A DNA stretch of 6,063 bases, from positions 1 to 6,063 of the forward strand of contig JAPKDI010000090.1 in the NCBI GenBank assembly GCA_026421105.1. The letters are read 5' to 3'. The notes below the pieces were generated by a model. It was not told where the DNA came from and searched no databases. It saw nothing but the letters and a program-made list of their open reading frames with translations. Source of the DNA: Alphaproteobacteria bacterium (GTDB taxonomy: Bacteria > Pseudomonadota > Alphaproteobacteria > SHVP01). This document shows positions 5,669-6,063 of this stretch, in pieces. Position 1 is the first letter of the stretch, and every line of letters begins with the position of its first letter. A program made the position numbers and the translations under genes.

Positions 5669-6063
5669 TCAGGTCCTATCTGGCGTTTCGGCGACCGCAG
5701 CCGACTGATTCTGGCGCCACTTGCGCAGCGCTTTCTTGACAGTATCGTCGCCCAGCGCGACGACAGCGGCAGCCAGCAGGGCAGCGTTGATCGCCCCGGG
5801 ACGGCCTATCGCCAAGGTGCCGACCGGTATGCCTGGTGGCATTTGGACAATCGACAACAAGCTATCCATGCCACTCAGCGCTTTGCTTCCGATTGGCACC
5901 CCGAATACGGGGAGGAGGGTCATCGACGCGCTCATGCCGGGCAAATGAGCCGCGCCCCCGGCCCCAGCGATAATGGCAAGCAACCCACGGCCTTCGGCCT
6001 CTTGGGCGTATTCGACCATGCGCTGTGGCGTCCGATGAGCCGACACAATCCGAACCTCATGGG
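5669..6063 (-). CDS. purE: N5-carboxyaminoimidazole ribonucleotide mutase (5' end outside window)
   Basis: PurE converts N5-CAIR to CAIR, the step after PurK, and works as a cytoplasmic oligomer. The frame stays open to the window edge and reads [12 protein letters not shown], so the GTG at 6046 is an internal valine codon and not a start. About 35 N-terminal residues, including the expected GSxSDW motif, lie beyond the edge; that number is inferred from a normal length near 160 aa. Visible motifs are [42 protein letters not shown] and PVGTLAIG, followed by the alanine-rich helix [12 protein letters not shown], all standard for class I PurE. The C-terminal tail past about ALRKWRQNQ is short and variable. 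The stop TGA (5671-5669) abuts the purK GTG with no spacer, so the pair is an operon with coupled translation, purE first. Confidence 0.96.
   Translation of the reverse strand, partial: HEVRIVSAHRTPQRMVEYAQEAEGRGLLAIIAGAGGAAHLPGMSASMTLLPVFGVPIGSKALSGMDSLLSIVQMPPGIPVGTLAIGRPGAINAALLAAAVVALGDDTVKKALRKWRQNQSAAVAETPDRT

Noticed and set aside
5669..6046. Complete purE gene starting at GTG 6046
   Set aside because: The frame continues to the window edge with HEVRI before VSAHRTP, which is internal PurE sequence, so the gene is 5'-truncated by the window and not short.
1..6063. Mobile element, phage, defence system or CRISPR
   Set aside because: All substantial coding regions are recognised housekeeping genes with continuous composition; no terminal repeats, transposase, integrase or direct-repeat arrays were seen on either strand.

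Overview
This window looks like ordinary chromosomal core-genome DNA from an alphaproteobacterium, probably of a Rhodospirillales-like lineage. The evidence is the three-gene split transhydrogenase (pntAA-pntAB-pntB, as in Rhodospirillum rubrum), a COQ9-family ubiquinone protein, an alphaproteobacterial-type bS21 and a GC-rich composition. There are no mobile elements, CRISPR arrays, tRNAs or rRNAs, and no sign of recent transfer. No stretch above 300 bases lacks a gene.

Left block (+ strand, 1-2945): a 12-codon tail of an upstream gene encoding a hydrophobic C-terminus (possibly an aa3-type cytochrome oxidase subunit IV) is followed by pntAA, pntAB and pntB. These encode the proton-translocating NAD(P) transhydrogenase. 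The three pnt genes are packed with a 1-nt overlap and a 1-nt gap, so they form one translationally coupled operon.

Middle (2946-3389): pntB converges on rpsU (minus strand, bS21). Between them is a near-perfect hairpin with its long U-run on the rpsU side, serving as a shared terminator. The 186-nt divergent spacer between rpsU and def should hold both promoters. It also contains a 19-nt hyphenated inverted repeat and a second, weaker stem-loop.

Right block: def (peptide deformylase, +) overlaps the start of a COQ9-family gene (+). That gene is best read from a TTG codon with a strong Shine-Dalgarno lying inside the end of def. It converges on purK (minus), and the two coding ends overlap tail to tail by 29 bp. 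purK follows purE (minus, 5' end cut off by the window edge) with the purE stop directly abutting the purK GTG start. PurE and PurK together convert AIR to CAIR in purine synthesis.

The pnt operon, COQ9 and the possible oxidase subunit all serve the respiratory membrane and NADPH supply, while rpsU and def serve translation. I found no undescribed system. The points worth a second look are non-ATG starts on four of the six genes whose starts are set here by spacing or Shine-Dalgarno (both TTGs with strong Shine-Dalgarno sites), the def/COQ9 and COQ9/purK overlaps, and the structured rpsU-def spacer.
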